Shown one piece after another: positions 1 through 12,900 of a DNA stretch of 64,000 nt. A program made the position numbers and the translations under genes. Under the pieces are notes generated by a model. It ran no database searches. It was given only the letters and a program-made list of their open reading frames with translations, and was not told where the DNA came from. The stretch comes from Membranipora membranacea (taxonomy: Eukaryota; Bryozoa; Gymnolaemata; Cheilostomatida; Membraniporidae), in the NCBI GenBank assembly GCA_914767715.1, contig OU612075.1, positions 21,452,001 through 21,516,000 on the forward strand. Direction: 5' to 3'. Every line of letters begins with the position of its first letter. Position 1 is the first letter of the stretch.

Positions 1-145
1 GTGATGTCTACATGATAAACTCCAACAAGTTACAGCATAGGGCTGCAGAAACCAAATCAAATGATGAATCAAGACCAGAATTTTCTTTATCATTTAACTA
101 GACTATATCATCGATGTTGCAACTATAATTATTAGACATACGAAC

Positions 146-1426
146 CATGAAATGTTCCAAACCATCCCAGTTGATAAAAACTTGTGACAACTAAAAACCA
201 GCCTACACAGAGAAGTGCGTATCCGATATACTCAAGGGTGATGTCATGGGGAGTTATCCACTGCTGCTGGGATAAAGTGGCCTCTCTGAAACTAAAGAAA
301 ACAGAGCGTTCATTTCAGATCTAACATTTTATATACACCAAAAGTTGTTCTCTGACCTTGTTTGTCTTTTGTTGGTTTCTTCATAGTCAAGCAGCAAGGT
401 CAGGTTAGGGGAGGAAATATTCCCTTATCATAATATTTTAGCACTATAGCCTTAACAGTGCAGCGCAGCCGCTTTTAACAGTTGTTGTTATCAGTATAGT
501 GATAACACATTCTATTTTCGACCATCATCAACATGTATAATACTGAAATGGGTTAAGTTTCTCTTCCTGGCCGCATTTCAAGAAACGCCCTCCCACCATA
601 TTCACAGATGAATTTCCATGACACGTTAGGGTAGACCTTGATGTGTGACTGAAGGTGGATTGAAGAGTTACTTACAACCAATCTCTTGTTTTAGAGGTTA
701 CGACCTGTGTAAGACTCCAGAGAAAACAGGCCATCTTCCCAGACCCAAAGAAGTTTGTGAAGACTCTAGTATTGTAGTCTAGTCTGGCTATCTACAAAGA
801 ATAAAGCTAGGAAATGTTTTTTCGAATTTCGGGATTTAAATTATAAGCACTCCCACCCATCAATCATAACCAGAATGTTAACTAAGGCATGGTGGAGACA
901 ACTTACATAATGCACACAGCTATACCTCAGTAGCCTTGGTTCCCAAATCGCTACTCCTATTTCCACAATTTAATTACTATAATTATGTCTTCGTTTCAGT
1001 GTGTTACAAGCTTATGGATCATTTTATAAGTTTATATTGAGCAATTCACAAGCTCCAATGGCATCACTTGGTTTGAACTGACTCTAGCTTCTGGTTCTCA
1101 TCACAGTTTTGAATCCAGTAAGTGTACATATCATGTACAAATAAAATCTATGTGTTGATTAGCAAACCATAATGACCACCGATAGTGATAAATAAATGTC
1201 GTGCCCTTGGAAAAGGTGGGCTGAGATTGCTGGTCAATGATCAGACAACCATGGTTGGAGCCTGAGGTGGTAAATGATAATGACTACGCCCACTTACCGC
1301 GTTGTAGTAGATATAAAGCCATGGTGCTAGAATGAAACAGATGATGACATTCCAATCGTATATGTCCACATAATCTAAAACTTCTGCAGCATTTAGCGGA
1401 ATCTTCCAAGTATCATTACTAGACAT
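146..1426 (-). CDS. PEMT: Phosphatidylethanolamine N-methyltransferase, 5' exons (partial)
   Basis: PEMT is an ER membrane enzyme that methylates phosphatidylethanolamine to phosphatidylcholine using S-adenosylmethionine. Three exons are visible: 1298-1426 (start ATG at 1426), 676-791 and 146-285. The phases fit (0, then 2) and the donors are GTAAGT, GTAAGT and a weaker GTTCGT. The first exon holds a hydrophobic helix (WNVIICFILAPWLYIYY). The second aligns in order with the loop and helix after the first PEMT membrane segment (IARLDYNTR, then FFGSGKMACFLWSL). The third gives LSQQQWITPHD followed by a helix ending FYQLGWFGTFHG, the counterpart of the conserved GF/GTF(L)GDYF region. About half of a normal PEMT of about 200 aa is present; the catalytic C-terminal exons lie left of position 1. 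The identification rests on remembered family similarity over all three exons. Confidence 0.8.
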
Positions 1427-3032
1427 ATTGAGAGTGTTTAACTAAGTGCACAAACACGACTATTAGTCTCTATTTCATAATGGTTGTACTTTACCATTGC
1501 AAACTGTTGGTTTTTTTCCGAACGTGATAGTCCAAAGTACAAGTAATGATTAGATAAATGAACTCTTTAGATATAATACCAGCATATAAGTATAATAAAT
1601 TTTGAGGTGAGCAAAGTACATTCATTCCAGGGGTCTGTATTATACTAAGATTTATTGTATGGATATTGATATGACAAAATTATCTAATCTGATGTTTTTA
1701 GTTAGCTTGCTAATCACTAAGACAAATAGTAGTCTCCACCCCCAACATCCCTGTCATAATTCTATCTACCATCACTTCAATGCTAGGCTACTTGTAACCC
1801 GGTGAATATCCGCTGTGTTGCTATTCGTAATCATAGTGATCTATATGAACCTGAACCTATGTAATATTCTCATCTAGTTTAGTCTAGCATATTATTTTGT
1901 AAGCACTATTATTTGTAGCTTAGCAGTAAGTTGCAGCTTAGCAGAAAAGGAGAAACAACTCCGAATACTGGGCCATGTTGTTAATAGATAGTTGTAGATA
2001 TTTTATTTAACCGAGATAAGCCGCAGGCAAAAGAGCCTACTGATTATCAGTACAGGGGGAGCAACTCCGCATGGAGGCGAAATTGGATCAAACTTGGTCT
2101 AGGATAACCCTTCAAATTAGCCGATCTATAAATAGCAGTAGATAGCATGAAAAAACCATCTCCACAGTAATACTTCAATTAGCAGTATGAAAAATTGTGT
2201 CATGAGGCATCATAAATATACATTCAAGCCGTGATAATAAAAGTGATATATCTTGTTTCCTCAAGTTTCGTATCAGGTGTCAACAAAAAAACCTGGTTGC
2301 AGTTACGTATCATCTTTATATCCAAGGAGTATCAGCTCCTCGCTTAATCTATATGATTGTAATTTCTAATTTCAAAGACACGATATCACTTTCATCCTGT
2401 TGATTTTCTCACTTCCCAAAAAGATAATAGGAATTATTAATTTGCTTGCACTGCTGGAATATTTCCATCCTTACATGTTTTTTTGTTCTGTAATTTACAA
2501 AGCATTTCAAAAATGAACTACTCTTCAATAGTTGTAGGATGTGCTTCCATAATTGAACAACATATGTTTTACATTTAGTCGAGGAATGAAGCAGTTGAAT
2601 GGGCCGAGGGGTAAAGCGACACTTACTGACCAAAGAAACTTGTTTACCAGTGACATCATGAGTCAGACGAGTCGATGATTAATGACCCCTGACAGAAAGT
2701 CACGCAGCAATTAAAGAAAGAAAACAAGACAGCTGGGGGCATCTTCAAGTCATGACATCTCCTGCTCTATAGGGGAGCAACTGCTGCAGCATGACAAGAG
2801 GCCCCCAGATTTCATCACCCTACAAGGTGTCAGTGTATGATGGTCATCTCACCGATAGCAGTAGGTAAACAGGTGCCAGTGATACACACATGTTCTATTC
2901 TGGACAGAACCAGTTTGAGTACGTCATGGTTACTCACAAGCAAGTATTACCCACACCTAGCAGAGCCACATTAACCGGTGGCCAGAGGTATAAAGGTGGA
3001 GGAGAATCTGTTCTATCCATCATTAAATCAGA
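1427..3032. other. Intergenic DNA, divergent promoters
   Basis: AT-rich sequence between two divergently transcribed genes (PEMT-like to the left, the 3.0-5.6 kb gene to the right). Short open frames here show no splice-consistent extension and no recognisable protein. Promoters for both genes presumably lie inside it, but I see no clear core element. Confidence 0.5.
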
Positions 3033-5625
3033 ATGGCTCTACCTACACAGTCAAACATGGATAAGGTGGCAATACTGAGCTTAGAAAAGGGAGAGAACTG
3101 GGCACATTTCCTCAAGCAGCTTGTCGGTAAAAAGGCCTTCAAGAAGAAACAGGCGAGCAGGAAGAAGACATCTGCAGAGCCACCTACCTACAACCTCAAG
3201 CATGGTGAGCATATCTCAGAAAAGACAAGCCGTTATCATAAAACTGGACACTAGTATCAGGAGTGAGCTGATCATTGTAATTCTGGGTGATCCGAACTGG
3301 AAAAATGTCAGCCATTAGTTGAATTATTGTAGCCTGACAAAATAAATATTTTCCTCTCAATCAAATTATGCCCATTTTCACCATGACAAACACCAACATT
3401 CCATTAATTTGAACGATTTATTTCAGGGTCGAGAAACTTGGAAATCTCCCATCTGATCGCTACATTGTTAAACCCGAGACTCGTAAGGCTGACGATGGCT
3501 TTCTGCAAACTAGTGATTATAGTATATGATCACTCCAGCGAGTCTGCCCTGGTGGAAGTCAACAAACTACTCTCTTTAGCTCTCACTATCAAAGGTATGT
3601 TCTATTAGCACTTGCCTATCAAGAACATTTTAATTATATTCTTCATTTTCCACATGGCCTTATTTGTCCAGTTACAATCGTGGGAGTTTTTCAAAAATAT
3701 AAACTCTAAATTTCTTATCTGTTTCAGTGCCCTATAACCATGTAGGAAAAAAGTTAGCGTGACCAAGGAATGAAGCATCACTCTGTTAGTTGACCCAAAA
3801 AAATAAGTATATTTTTGTAATTTCATTTGCTGATATTTCTTTTATAGATGCTAAACAGGTGGTTGTTGTAGCACTGGCTAATTCAGACTGCCGTAAGAAA
3901 TCTACATCCAAGAGTACAGCAGGTGTGCACGACAGGAAGATCTCTAACAGTCTTCAGTTCCACAACATATCCAGTCACATATTTCTGGATCTGCGCTGCA
4001 AGCGATTAAAAGAATTGATGATGAACTTTCGATGTCTTCTGGCAAATAAACTTCAGTCGAGCCCAGGAAACAGCCCCAAACAGGTGAGTGGTGCAATGAG
4101 CATGATGAACTGATCATAGCCAAGAAAAAATATAACTGTTTAGAACTAAATCCATTCTCAATTCTAGATAAAATATTTGAGACATTAGACCTTGTAATCA
4201 TTTATGCAATTTTTGAGTATGTTTGAGGGCTCAAGATTTCATAATTCAGTGCATGAATTTAATATGCGCGCAATGATGATTCAACTAAACAAAGCTGGTT
4301 ATAATTTTGACGTCTTGACATTGCAGGTTCGTCTAAAAAGAGAAAGACCTGGTCCATCAGTATGCAGCAACATCAGCAGCACTAATGTTCAAACCCTGAG
4401 AAAGAAATGTCGAAGTGAGTCACCCACTCCTTCCAATGGATCGTCGGACAATAACCATTTTATGCTCCAGCGACCTCCTCACTCTGAGAACTCTAACAAT
4501 GAGCCAGAGACATGTGGCTTTAATATCTTCAAGAAGTACAGCACTTCGTCTCTAGCGAGTCAAGCGGCTAATACAAATACGATGTGTAAAACTAAGGTAA
4601 TAGATATATACTTTTCTTTAGTAAGTTTATGTCAGATGGTCTTACATGACCACATCTACCACATCCTTTTAAATGTTTATGGAGCTCAGAAAAATTTACA
4701 TTGTATCCCCTCTTCATGAGATAGTTCTCTCTGGTTTCTTTGGCAGTAAGAGCTGGCAGTAAAAAAAATGAACACCATGTTTTATTTAAGTTATAATTAT
4801 AAGTTTTTTTCAATCAATGAACGTATATACAATTTTTGTGGGATTTTCTTTTTTAGAATGTTTTCGGTGAAATATTAGCAAAAGTTAATGGAGCTAAGGA
4901 AAAGAAGCAGGAGCTGAACTTCACACACATACGGGTGAAGACTCGTCTGAGCAGTAAAGAGTCAGTGGATACTGTCGCTGAACCTGAGAAGTACGTGTTA
5001 AAGATTAACCTTCTGTGATGTTACCAGAAGTTAAAATAGTCATTTTATTATTATTGTGAACTTTATTAACCACCGATCAATGCATGAAGCAAATAAGACC
5101 AAGCAATTTGATATTAGTTTAATCTTTTTGGCATAGAAAAACTATATAATAATGATTTAATCCAATCAGCAAGCAACAATGCAGTGATCTTATTAAGCTT
5201 TGCTTTGATTTAATTGGATGAAAATGCTTCAGGGAGCAATCTGCAATTCAAAATACTGTCCTCAGTCAATCTCAAATATAATGTGTGTTCATATTATCTA
5301 ATAACACAAAATTCACAACACTGAAAGCAACCGACTTTATGGAAGGAATGAATTTAAAGTTTCTCTCTTCAGTAGTGTTCTTGTATAATACAGCTTCATA
5401 AAGTCAACATAATTAGAAATTCATCTTTTACCTTATTTATATTTTTTTGCTTGCAGCTTAGAGATGTCTGAATTTCCTATATTCAACAAGTGGGGGACCA
5501 ATGAGAAATCCCAGCCCTATGTCAAGAGTATCGACAGCAAGATGTCAAAGTTCATGGAGGCGTGTTCGACAGCTCAATTTCGCATGAGAATGCTTCTACC
5601 TTCCTCACAGCCAGAGAAGGAATGA
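3033..5625 (+). CDS. Six-exon protein with possible TIR/DBB-like fold, function unknown
   Basis: Exons 3033-3204, 3427-3594, 3848-4083, 4327-4596, 4857-4990 and 5457-5625 join in one frame (phases 1,1,0,0,2) to give 382 aa ending in TGA; a second in-frame ATG at 3057 would give 374 aa. The first about 190 residues alternate predicted strands and helices: KVAILSLEKGENWAHFLKQL, then AFCKLVIIVYDHS, KQVVVVALANSD and SSHIFLDLRCKRLKELM. This order and spacing resemble the TIR-like DBB region of the BCAP/BANK1 adaptors, but I see no diagnostic motif, so the resemblance is inference only. The rest is Ser/Asn/Pro-rich and probably disordered (about 195-300), followed by a Lys-rich stretch and a conserved-looking tail (SEFPIFNKW to MRMLLPS). 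There is no signal peptide or membrane helix, so it should be cytoplasmic or nuclear. The next gene, on the same strand 615 bp downstream, encodes an Ig-like membrane protein. The 5' end could include an upstream exon. Confidence 0.68.
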
Positions 5626-6240
5626 TGTCACTGCTAGGTGAGAAGTGAGAGAATGGGGAGACAGTCTAAATGTCACTGCATTAGGTGGCCTTCAAAATGT
5701 AACCAGTTCTTCGGTGAGGTTGAGAAGAGAGTTATTTGCTCTATCTATGATCGAATGGTCTTTAGCATCATACCGAGCCAGTTGCTGCACAGGAGAATAG
5801 TTGGCGAAAAACATGATATTTAATTCTATAAAGGAATTCTTTTTTTTTGATGATTGTGAATATGTCAAGAGACAGCATAAACAAAAAACTAATGACAATA
5901 ACTCCAGAACAAAAAAAAGTAACGATATTTATGAGAAGGCATGTTCAATGTGCACCCATAATGGGTGCATGTCCTTTTAATTTAACTCATGTCTGTTTTT
6001 ACGACTAATCATTTTTTGTCATGATGGTTTCATTTTTTGAGTGTCTAATCAGTGTGTGAGGAAATTATCCTCCCTTGAGAAACCAAGTCAAAAATGAATG
6101 GTCACCGTGACGCCACACATTCTATTCATTGTTCTGTTGTAAGTGAATCGACAAATACACATTACAAATTCATGGAACGATCTCAACTTTGCCTCCAGAG
6201 TGAATTGAAATTTCATGTCTAGTTATCAGCCGAATTACCT
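5626..6240. other. Intergenic spacer
   Basis: AT-rich 3' flank of the upstream gene and 5' flank of the Ig-like receptor gene. It contains a short perfect palindrome around 5950-5968 (TGCACCCA ... TGGGTGCA). No gene is supported. Confidence 0.5.
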
Positions 6241-8936
6241 ATGCTTCATAGAAGTACGCCACTCCGGCTTGTTAGAGCCCTGGTTTTGCCTTGTCTGGTG
6301 TGTATTCATCTTACCACCACCACTCCTATTATTTTCTGTAAGTATTATTCTTACTTCTGTATTATTCTGAGTTGATATCTCATACAGATGGAAGGCGCAG
6401 TCACAGTTATATAGTCAGTAGGCTCACAAGCTAAACATTGTGTCTAATATGCTATACCTATCAGATTGAGAACAAGAACACACAGATCAACTTCGATCTC
6501 TGAAAATGATAACAATTTTGATACTCAGTATCAAACGATTGACCTCCAAACCTGTATGCTGAACATCAAAGTACATCAAAATATCAAGTATGCCTTCAAA
6601 TGCTCGGAATTTTTTACAAAACTAGGTTCTTTCTATCCAGTGGTCTCCTTTCCATAGCTGACATTTCCGAGAATTTCAGATCAGCTGAATGTGAAAAACA
6701 CTCATACCCTAATACGCCAATTCTATTGTATCTGCAGCTAAAGGGAATGATCCTAGCGCTATTGGACCAATTGTCTACGGATGCATAAGAGAACTTCATG
6801 TATCATGTCGTGACTCGGAGATAATTGAGCGTGAGAAGCTGCCAGATGGAACTTGTAACTGCACTCGAGAACCACCAAGTGAGCAGAAACTGCTGTCAAT
6901 ACGGCAGCAATCATACGAAGCGGTCTACCTTCATATACAAGTGGTAGGTACTAGGTATGAGATGGCACGAGACGGGACAAGATGAGATAAAGATTGAAAT
7001 TATACAAAGCTAGTAAAATGACCACTGTAATGTAACAAAGTGAGCCAGCTGTTGCTGCCATGAACAAATTCTTTAGTAATTTTATTTCTTATACTGATTT
7101 CAGAATGGTTCTAGAATCCAAAACTCATCATCGCAGTATTGCCTCCTCACTAAGGACTTTTACACGGAATGTATGGTCCTCGACTATCCATTTAAAGTTG
7201 ACCCCGACACCCATTCTACAACGCCGCAGTTAGTCTGTGATATAGCAAGATATGGCCAGAATGACTCTTCGCCAGCTCGCACCACTATAACAAGTGGATA
7301 TGTTGACTTGTATAGATCATGTGGGCCGATAGTACCAGACCATTATGACACTGCGTATATACGCAAACGAGAATTTAAGTACACTTGTCCTGACGGGGAG
7401 GGTTCGGTAGCTGATTTTGAATACCGCTGGTATTACGATAGAGTGTTGTCTAAGAACCTCATCAAACCAGAATCAAAATACCTGGATGAAGATATAAGGC
7501 AATATACCCTACCACGGAGATTTATATGTGAGATTCAGAACAAGCATACTAGAATCATAAATAGATTCATTCTCACAGTGGAAGAGAAGACGACCGACCA
7601 GAAATCTCTGCTCTGGGTTGTGGTGCCGGCAGCGCTTATTATTATGATCGTACCGCTCACCTACCTCGCTTATCTCAAGTGGATTGGTGAGCTGGATTTG
7701 GGCTGCAACTGCAAGGAAACCGTTCTGGAAGACGATGTTGACTATGTGATCACTCAGATCGCCGAATCGAGTAATCCCAAATCTGATGACAAAAAAAAAA
7801 ATAAGCCTGCAACCACAGTCAGTAAGCTTGCGCTGTTAAAACGCACCCTACGAAATATGTCGAGTGCAGTAAACAGAATAAGTAGTAACCATTCACTGTC
7901 TGTCACAGTAGCAGCTAGCTTGCCGATGACTACGAGTCAAACTAAGATCAAGGCCTCCAAGAGAATGAGAAACAACAGAGCTGAGTTCCTGAAACTGCTT
8001 AACTGGCCGACATTGTTCAGGCGCCCGGGGAGGAAAATTAAAAAGCAGTCTGAGAAAGATTATGAGGATGACCTAACTCACTGGATCGCAAGCGGAATCA
8101 GGAAAGTTGACAGATGGCAGGCCACGACAGGTGCTGCTGTGACCACAAGTCATAGTACAGGTACCATCAATGATAAGTTCATACGGGCTGATTGGTCGAG
8201 GATGTGGGGACTGAGGCTTGAGGATTACAAGGACCGAGTCAACATATCAGGCGTTCCGTGCAAGAGGGAAACATGGCTCGATATGCACCGAAATATTGGA
8301 CCTGACAAAATCGAGCAATTCTCAGAAGCCGAAATTATCGAATTATCAGAGACACTGAATAATATGTATAAGCTTATAACGCCTGAGGAGAAATTTTTCC
8401 CATGGACAAAGAAGATACGCGAGCCATTCGAGACCGTACTGAACGACCCGAATCACGAGCACCACAACCTGATTAAGAAAATGTGGGACAACTTACTCGA
8501 TAGGATGTTTGTGGCGGCATATTGTGTGAGTTCATTTCATAAACTTTGTAAAAAAGTTTTGGATCTCACGCTCATGAAATATGCGAACCCAGAGAAGAGA
8601 AAGGCGAGTGATGAGAAGGATGACGATGAATACGGCGGTGAGAATGCATACGTAGAAGAGGAAGAGGAAAGATTGTACACTGAACCCAAATTTAGCAGAA
8701 TGCTTAAGGATTCTAAGGCAGAAGCATTAGAAAGGGCGGAGCAGAAGGTGTGGGCAGTGGCCAAGGAGTGGGTGTTAGCTAAGGATGATGGGGCGATGCC
8801 AGTGGAAGAGGTGATGGATCTAGTAAAGCTGAAGGGGAAACCCAAGAGAAAGTTGAAGCATAAAGATAAGGGCGAGCACGGAGACATTGCTGCGGCTAAG
8901 AATAAAAATGATATGGTGATTATTGATATCGAATGA
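6241..8936 (+). CDS. Type I membrane protein with Ig-like ectodomain and long cytoplasmic tail
   Basis: Three exons, 6241-6337, 6738-6943 and 7104-8936 (phases 1 and 0), give 711 aa. Exon 1 is a signal peptide (basic start, then RALVLPCLVCIHL). The ectodomain is cysteine-rich in its first 110 residues (GTCNCTRE and other cysteines). It then shows an Ig-like pattern at about 190-255: KYTC, then YRWYYD, then RFICEI and a closing strand FILTVEE. Residues about 260-284 form one hydrophobic helix (LLWVVVPAALIIMIVPLTYL). The roughly 425-residue cytoplasmic part has a basic segment, a block with conserved-looking Trp/Tyr (about 460-590: DWSRMWGLRLEDYKDR, GPDKIEQFSEAEI, MWDNLLDRM), and a charged tail rich in E, D and K. 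The layout suggests a cell-surface receptor, but I recognise no known intracellular domain. The tail is partly duplicated just downstream. Confidence 0.72.
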
Positions 8937-8943
8937 TTGAGGA

Positions 8944-9267
8944 GGTATATGGCGGTGAGCGAGCATACGAGGATGAAGAAGAAGAGGAGAGATAGTACGC
9001 TGCACCCCAACTTAGCGCCGAGCCCAAGTATAATGCAGATGCCAAGGCCGATGGCATCTGCGTTAGAAAAGGTGGAGCCTAAGTTGTGGGTGTTACCTAA
9101 GGAGTTGGTGTTACCTATGGAGAGGGCGGTGCCAAAGGATGAGGTGATTGCTATAACAAAGCCAAAGGGAAACTCAAGATAAGGCTGAAGCCCAAAGATA
9201 AGGGTGCGCATAGTGACATTGCTGTGGGGAAAAATAAGACAGATATGATAATAACTGGTATTGAATA
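8944..9267 (+). pseudogene. Decayed tandem copy of the preceding gene's 3' end
   Basis: This stretch repeats, with many substitutions, about 8628-8936 of the receptor gene. TATGGCGGTGAGCGAGCATA matches the TACGGCGGTGAGAATGCATA region, and later GATAAGGGTGCGCATAGTGA matches GATAAGGGCGAGCACGGAGA. Both copies end on an isoleucine-glutamate codon pair and a stop. In the homologous frame the copy carries an early TAG after YGGERAYEDEEEER, so it is not translated as part of the gene unless spliced around. It probably lies in the 3' UTR. Confidence 0.7.
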
Positions 9268-9989
9268 AGTGAGTTGTTTTAAAATGATATTATGATTTAA
9301 TCTCTTTTGTATATAGTCATACTCATAACAAACACATCATACACAAATATCAAAATAAAAAATGACACATTTCATGTGTCTTAAGCTCTCAGCTTATCCA
9401 TAACAAGATGAGAAATGCATAATAGAGCGGGCAAGACTGTAAGAAAGATATAAAATCATACAAAACCAAAGGTGAACAATTTGTAACACAGAAAAATATA
9501 CACATAATATTGTTGTGTTATTTTACATCATTGAATTCAAACACTGAACAAAATAAACCAATAAAGTGTGCTTACACAGGTTTGAGCATAACAGAATATG
9601 GAATACAGACTCATATGACTAGTTTTTTTGCGTAAAGAAAAAGGTATATTTGAATATACAGGTATGATGCCATTATTTGGATCTTGGCAAGCCAACAATA
9701 ATTCAAACTTGGAGCAAACCTCAATACTCTTATAAATTGTTATAGAGTAATGTGATAGCAAATACAATATTATATAAGTCTAAATCTGCTTTCAATCCCA
9801 AGACAAACCCTTTAACTGCTTTGAGGTGGAAAACGAGTTTGTCCGAGTTTGCACGCAGGGATCCGTCGTAATGGATCCACAGTTGCACCTAGAGCCAGGG
9901 ATATATCAAAAGCCAAGATATCGATAAGAATTTCAGTTACCACCCATACATGATAAGCTCGTCTTACCAGCTGAGATGTCTCGTTAATC
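9268..9989. other. Convergent intergenic region / 3' UTRs
   Basis: Tail-to-tail spacer between the receptor gene and the kinase gene. AATAAA at about 9354 on the plus strand is a plausible poly(A) signal for the receptor gene. An open minus-strand stretch (9730-9888) preceded by an AG was considered as an extra kinase exon and rejected. Confidence 0.5.
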
Positions 9990-12900
9990 TTACTGTATGA
10001 GACAGTTGACAGAGTCTGTATCCTCGATGGTAGGTAATGAGATTACCTGTGGTATGGCTCGACACATATAACTCATAGTACCACATGATCCGCTGGGGGC
10101 CGTATCATAAAACGCCTCGCATATACCTAAACGGTAGAATTAATCATCATCGATAATGATAATAATAAGAACAAAAATTCGAATTTAATCAGTGCTATTA
10201 CAGCGAAAGCAACAATTAAATTATCTCAACATACAGAGTTGATTGCCATTTTATTATCGAAGCTGACCAGTCAGTAAATGCTGGTAATAATATCGACTAT
10301 CAAGAGAGTACAGAAAAAAGTGCTTCAAAGATTGGGGAATCAGAGATAACACTGTGTGCTGATCAAGTGGTTAGGTGTCGATCCTGCTGTTATGAATCAC
10401 TGTCAAATGAGCCTATCCAAACTTGTTGGCAAGAAACATTGGGGGAAATAAAAAATAGAGAATAGTTCAAACATCGCCACAAATTTGGCTGATGGATTTC
10501 TTATCTCACAGGCAGCTGCTGTGAGTTTGACCATTGGCTGCCAGGATCACACTGGAGTCATCCGTGTGTCACGGTAACGACATCAACGCAACACCAGGGT
10601 GACATCTAGATAAAGTATGATCCAATTTGCCTGTATTTGAAATGGCCCCCTTGGAGTTGCCAGCAAAAGGCAACATGCCAGCGGCACACCAGTAGAACGA
10701 AAACAACCTGAATGCGGGCAACTGGATCAATGTTGATCTAGGTGACACTAGGATGACTCCAGTGTGACACTAAGGAGGCTCCAAGCAACTCCTTGATGTA
10801 TAATTAACAATAATAATGAGATACGATTGCAATAATGCGAAACAAATACCTACGAGCAAGATCTAACGAATCGGCCTCCGCTTTTGCAATTTTTAACTTT
10901 AACACAATTACGTATATTTACTTACACTAAACTTAATAGCAAGCAGTACTTTGTTACTTACCTCTCAATTTGTGACATGAGTGATCCTGTCCCTTTTTGA
11001 GCTTATGTTCTGGGCGATCGCTCAGTCCCTTCAAATATCACAAAAAAGGTTGTACAACTAGAAAATCGGGTCTGCACACACATACACACGATGGTCATTG
11101 TTGTGTGGATGGCTATATCCACGACTTGATATAAAACCCTAGCCTTGTCACGCGGCCACGGTTTCTAGTTTTTCCCAAAACAAAACAAACCAACAACCGT
11201 GGCCGCGTGACAAGGCTAATAAAACCCCTGTGGGTAACTTAGGACAATTTGAAAGTACTGATAATGATTTGAGTTGGATGATATAAACGATAGACTCAAT
11301 AAGAAAAATGTCTACACCAAGTATTCATTTGCACCTACCCCTTCCTCTAAGAAGATATGGTAAGCCTTGGTGACGATGTCGTTGACGGGTATTACACTGC
11401 TTATAGTGAGCTTATTCTTGTTAAGCTCTGAGAATATAGTCAGGGTTATGAGAGCCTCCATTATAAGCTGTCTGTACTCTGGCTCAGGTACGTGATTCAG
11501 CACAGACTCAACCTGCAGGGCAAACTTAATCTCTCCTTCAGTCATCTACAAAGAAAATTAATAATAAAAAAAATAATAAATAAAATTCTACATTCAGGGG
11601 ATCATGTAGCCATGTGTTGGCTTTGATTGGTTGGAACTAAACCTGACCAATCAGAGCCAACACATTGGCTAGGGATAAAGCTGTATCCCAAAACACACTT
11701 CTTTTTGCAATTCCCAGTGATTTACTTTGGAGAGTTATTAGCCCTTATGGTCAAATTAGCATATTCATTACAGTGGGACTTCGGTCAAAAGAATAATATT
11801 CGGGCTATCTCCCAGTCAACAATACAAGCCCTGACAATCACATATTTGAATTTACAGGTAGATGTTTTCCACAGCTTTTATCAATCTTAGATCTCCGAAC
11901 GCTTGATGGATGAGTAAGTCAGCATGTGGAAAAAGACAAGGCTATTATCACATTGGCTATACTATATCCTCTGTAAATTACAAGATGCCTACACAATGTC
12001 GGACGAAACATGCTAGTATGACTCAGGCATCAGTTTCAACATGTTGATGTCGACATCTTTTGTTTGCTAAATATGTCACAGAAACTTAGTAATCATGAGG
12101 CAGATAGTGGAATCTGCCGAGACAGATAGTGGAATCTGCCCAGCCTATGCCCATTATGTCTAGTGGAGATCTGTATCAGAAATGAGGCGCATGATGTTAC
12201 AACATGGGATGAGTAAAGGATCAAGCGCTGCCCTGTTATAATCCCTTGATCTCACACCATCACAACGTAACGTGATTCATCGTCGGTACAATACTCTCAT
12301 AATCATGTCACACGTTCCTCCCACCCTGGGACCTATTTGTCCCAGGGTCACACGCTCTACTTGTTGCTGTGGTCATCGGACTCTCTCTCGAGGGACGCAC
12401 TTTAGCCAAGCCGAATTAAAGTGCAAGGTACTTTAGCCAGCCGAACTTTACTTCAACCAGGTATCATTATATAAGGCATCATTATATCATATACATCAAC
12501 AAATTTGGAAAACTACAGTGTTACCAGATCGATCGTTGGAGTTGACATTAGATAAGAACAGATATATGGAGATATGAGGAAGTAACCAAGGTTATCTGGT
12601 GTGGGGGTGGTTCAGTGTCCGGTATCAGGGAATAACAGGAAACAGATATCATTTGTGACATCATATCCTGCAAGAGTCGGTTAGAAAAAGTATCGCATGC
12701 AGAAGAATGAGAGATAATATGAGAACACTCCTGACAACTAGATGTCCATCCAAAATAGGAGCAGAGTATTGTGTAACTTGATTAAGAGATCTAGGACCGG
12801 TACAGCAGGTTAACTGTTCATGGATAAACAGAACGATGTTCTCACACAGACACATATACACGCTTTGCCAAATTGCCGAACGACGCTCTGGCACACCCAT

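Noticed and set aside
3121-3318. Alternative plus-strand frame overlapping exon 1 of the 3.0-5.6 kb gene
   Set aside because: It reads through the GTGAGC donor and has no continuation, while the chosen frame splices in phase across six exons.
8537-9211. 224-aa minus-strand frame
   Set aside because: It is the antisense shadow of the charged tail of the Ig-type membrane protein and its duplicate.
9730-9888. Possible additional 3' exon of PHKA (open minus-strand frame after an AG)
   Set aside because: The preceding exon reads through in frame to NCLIQ-stop, a proper CaaX end; the extra frame has no similarity to the family.
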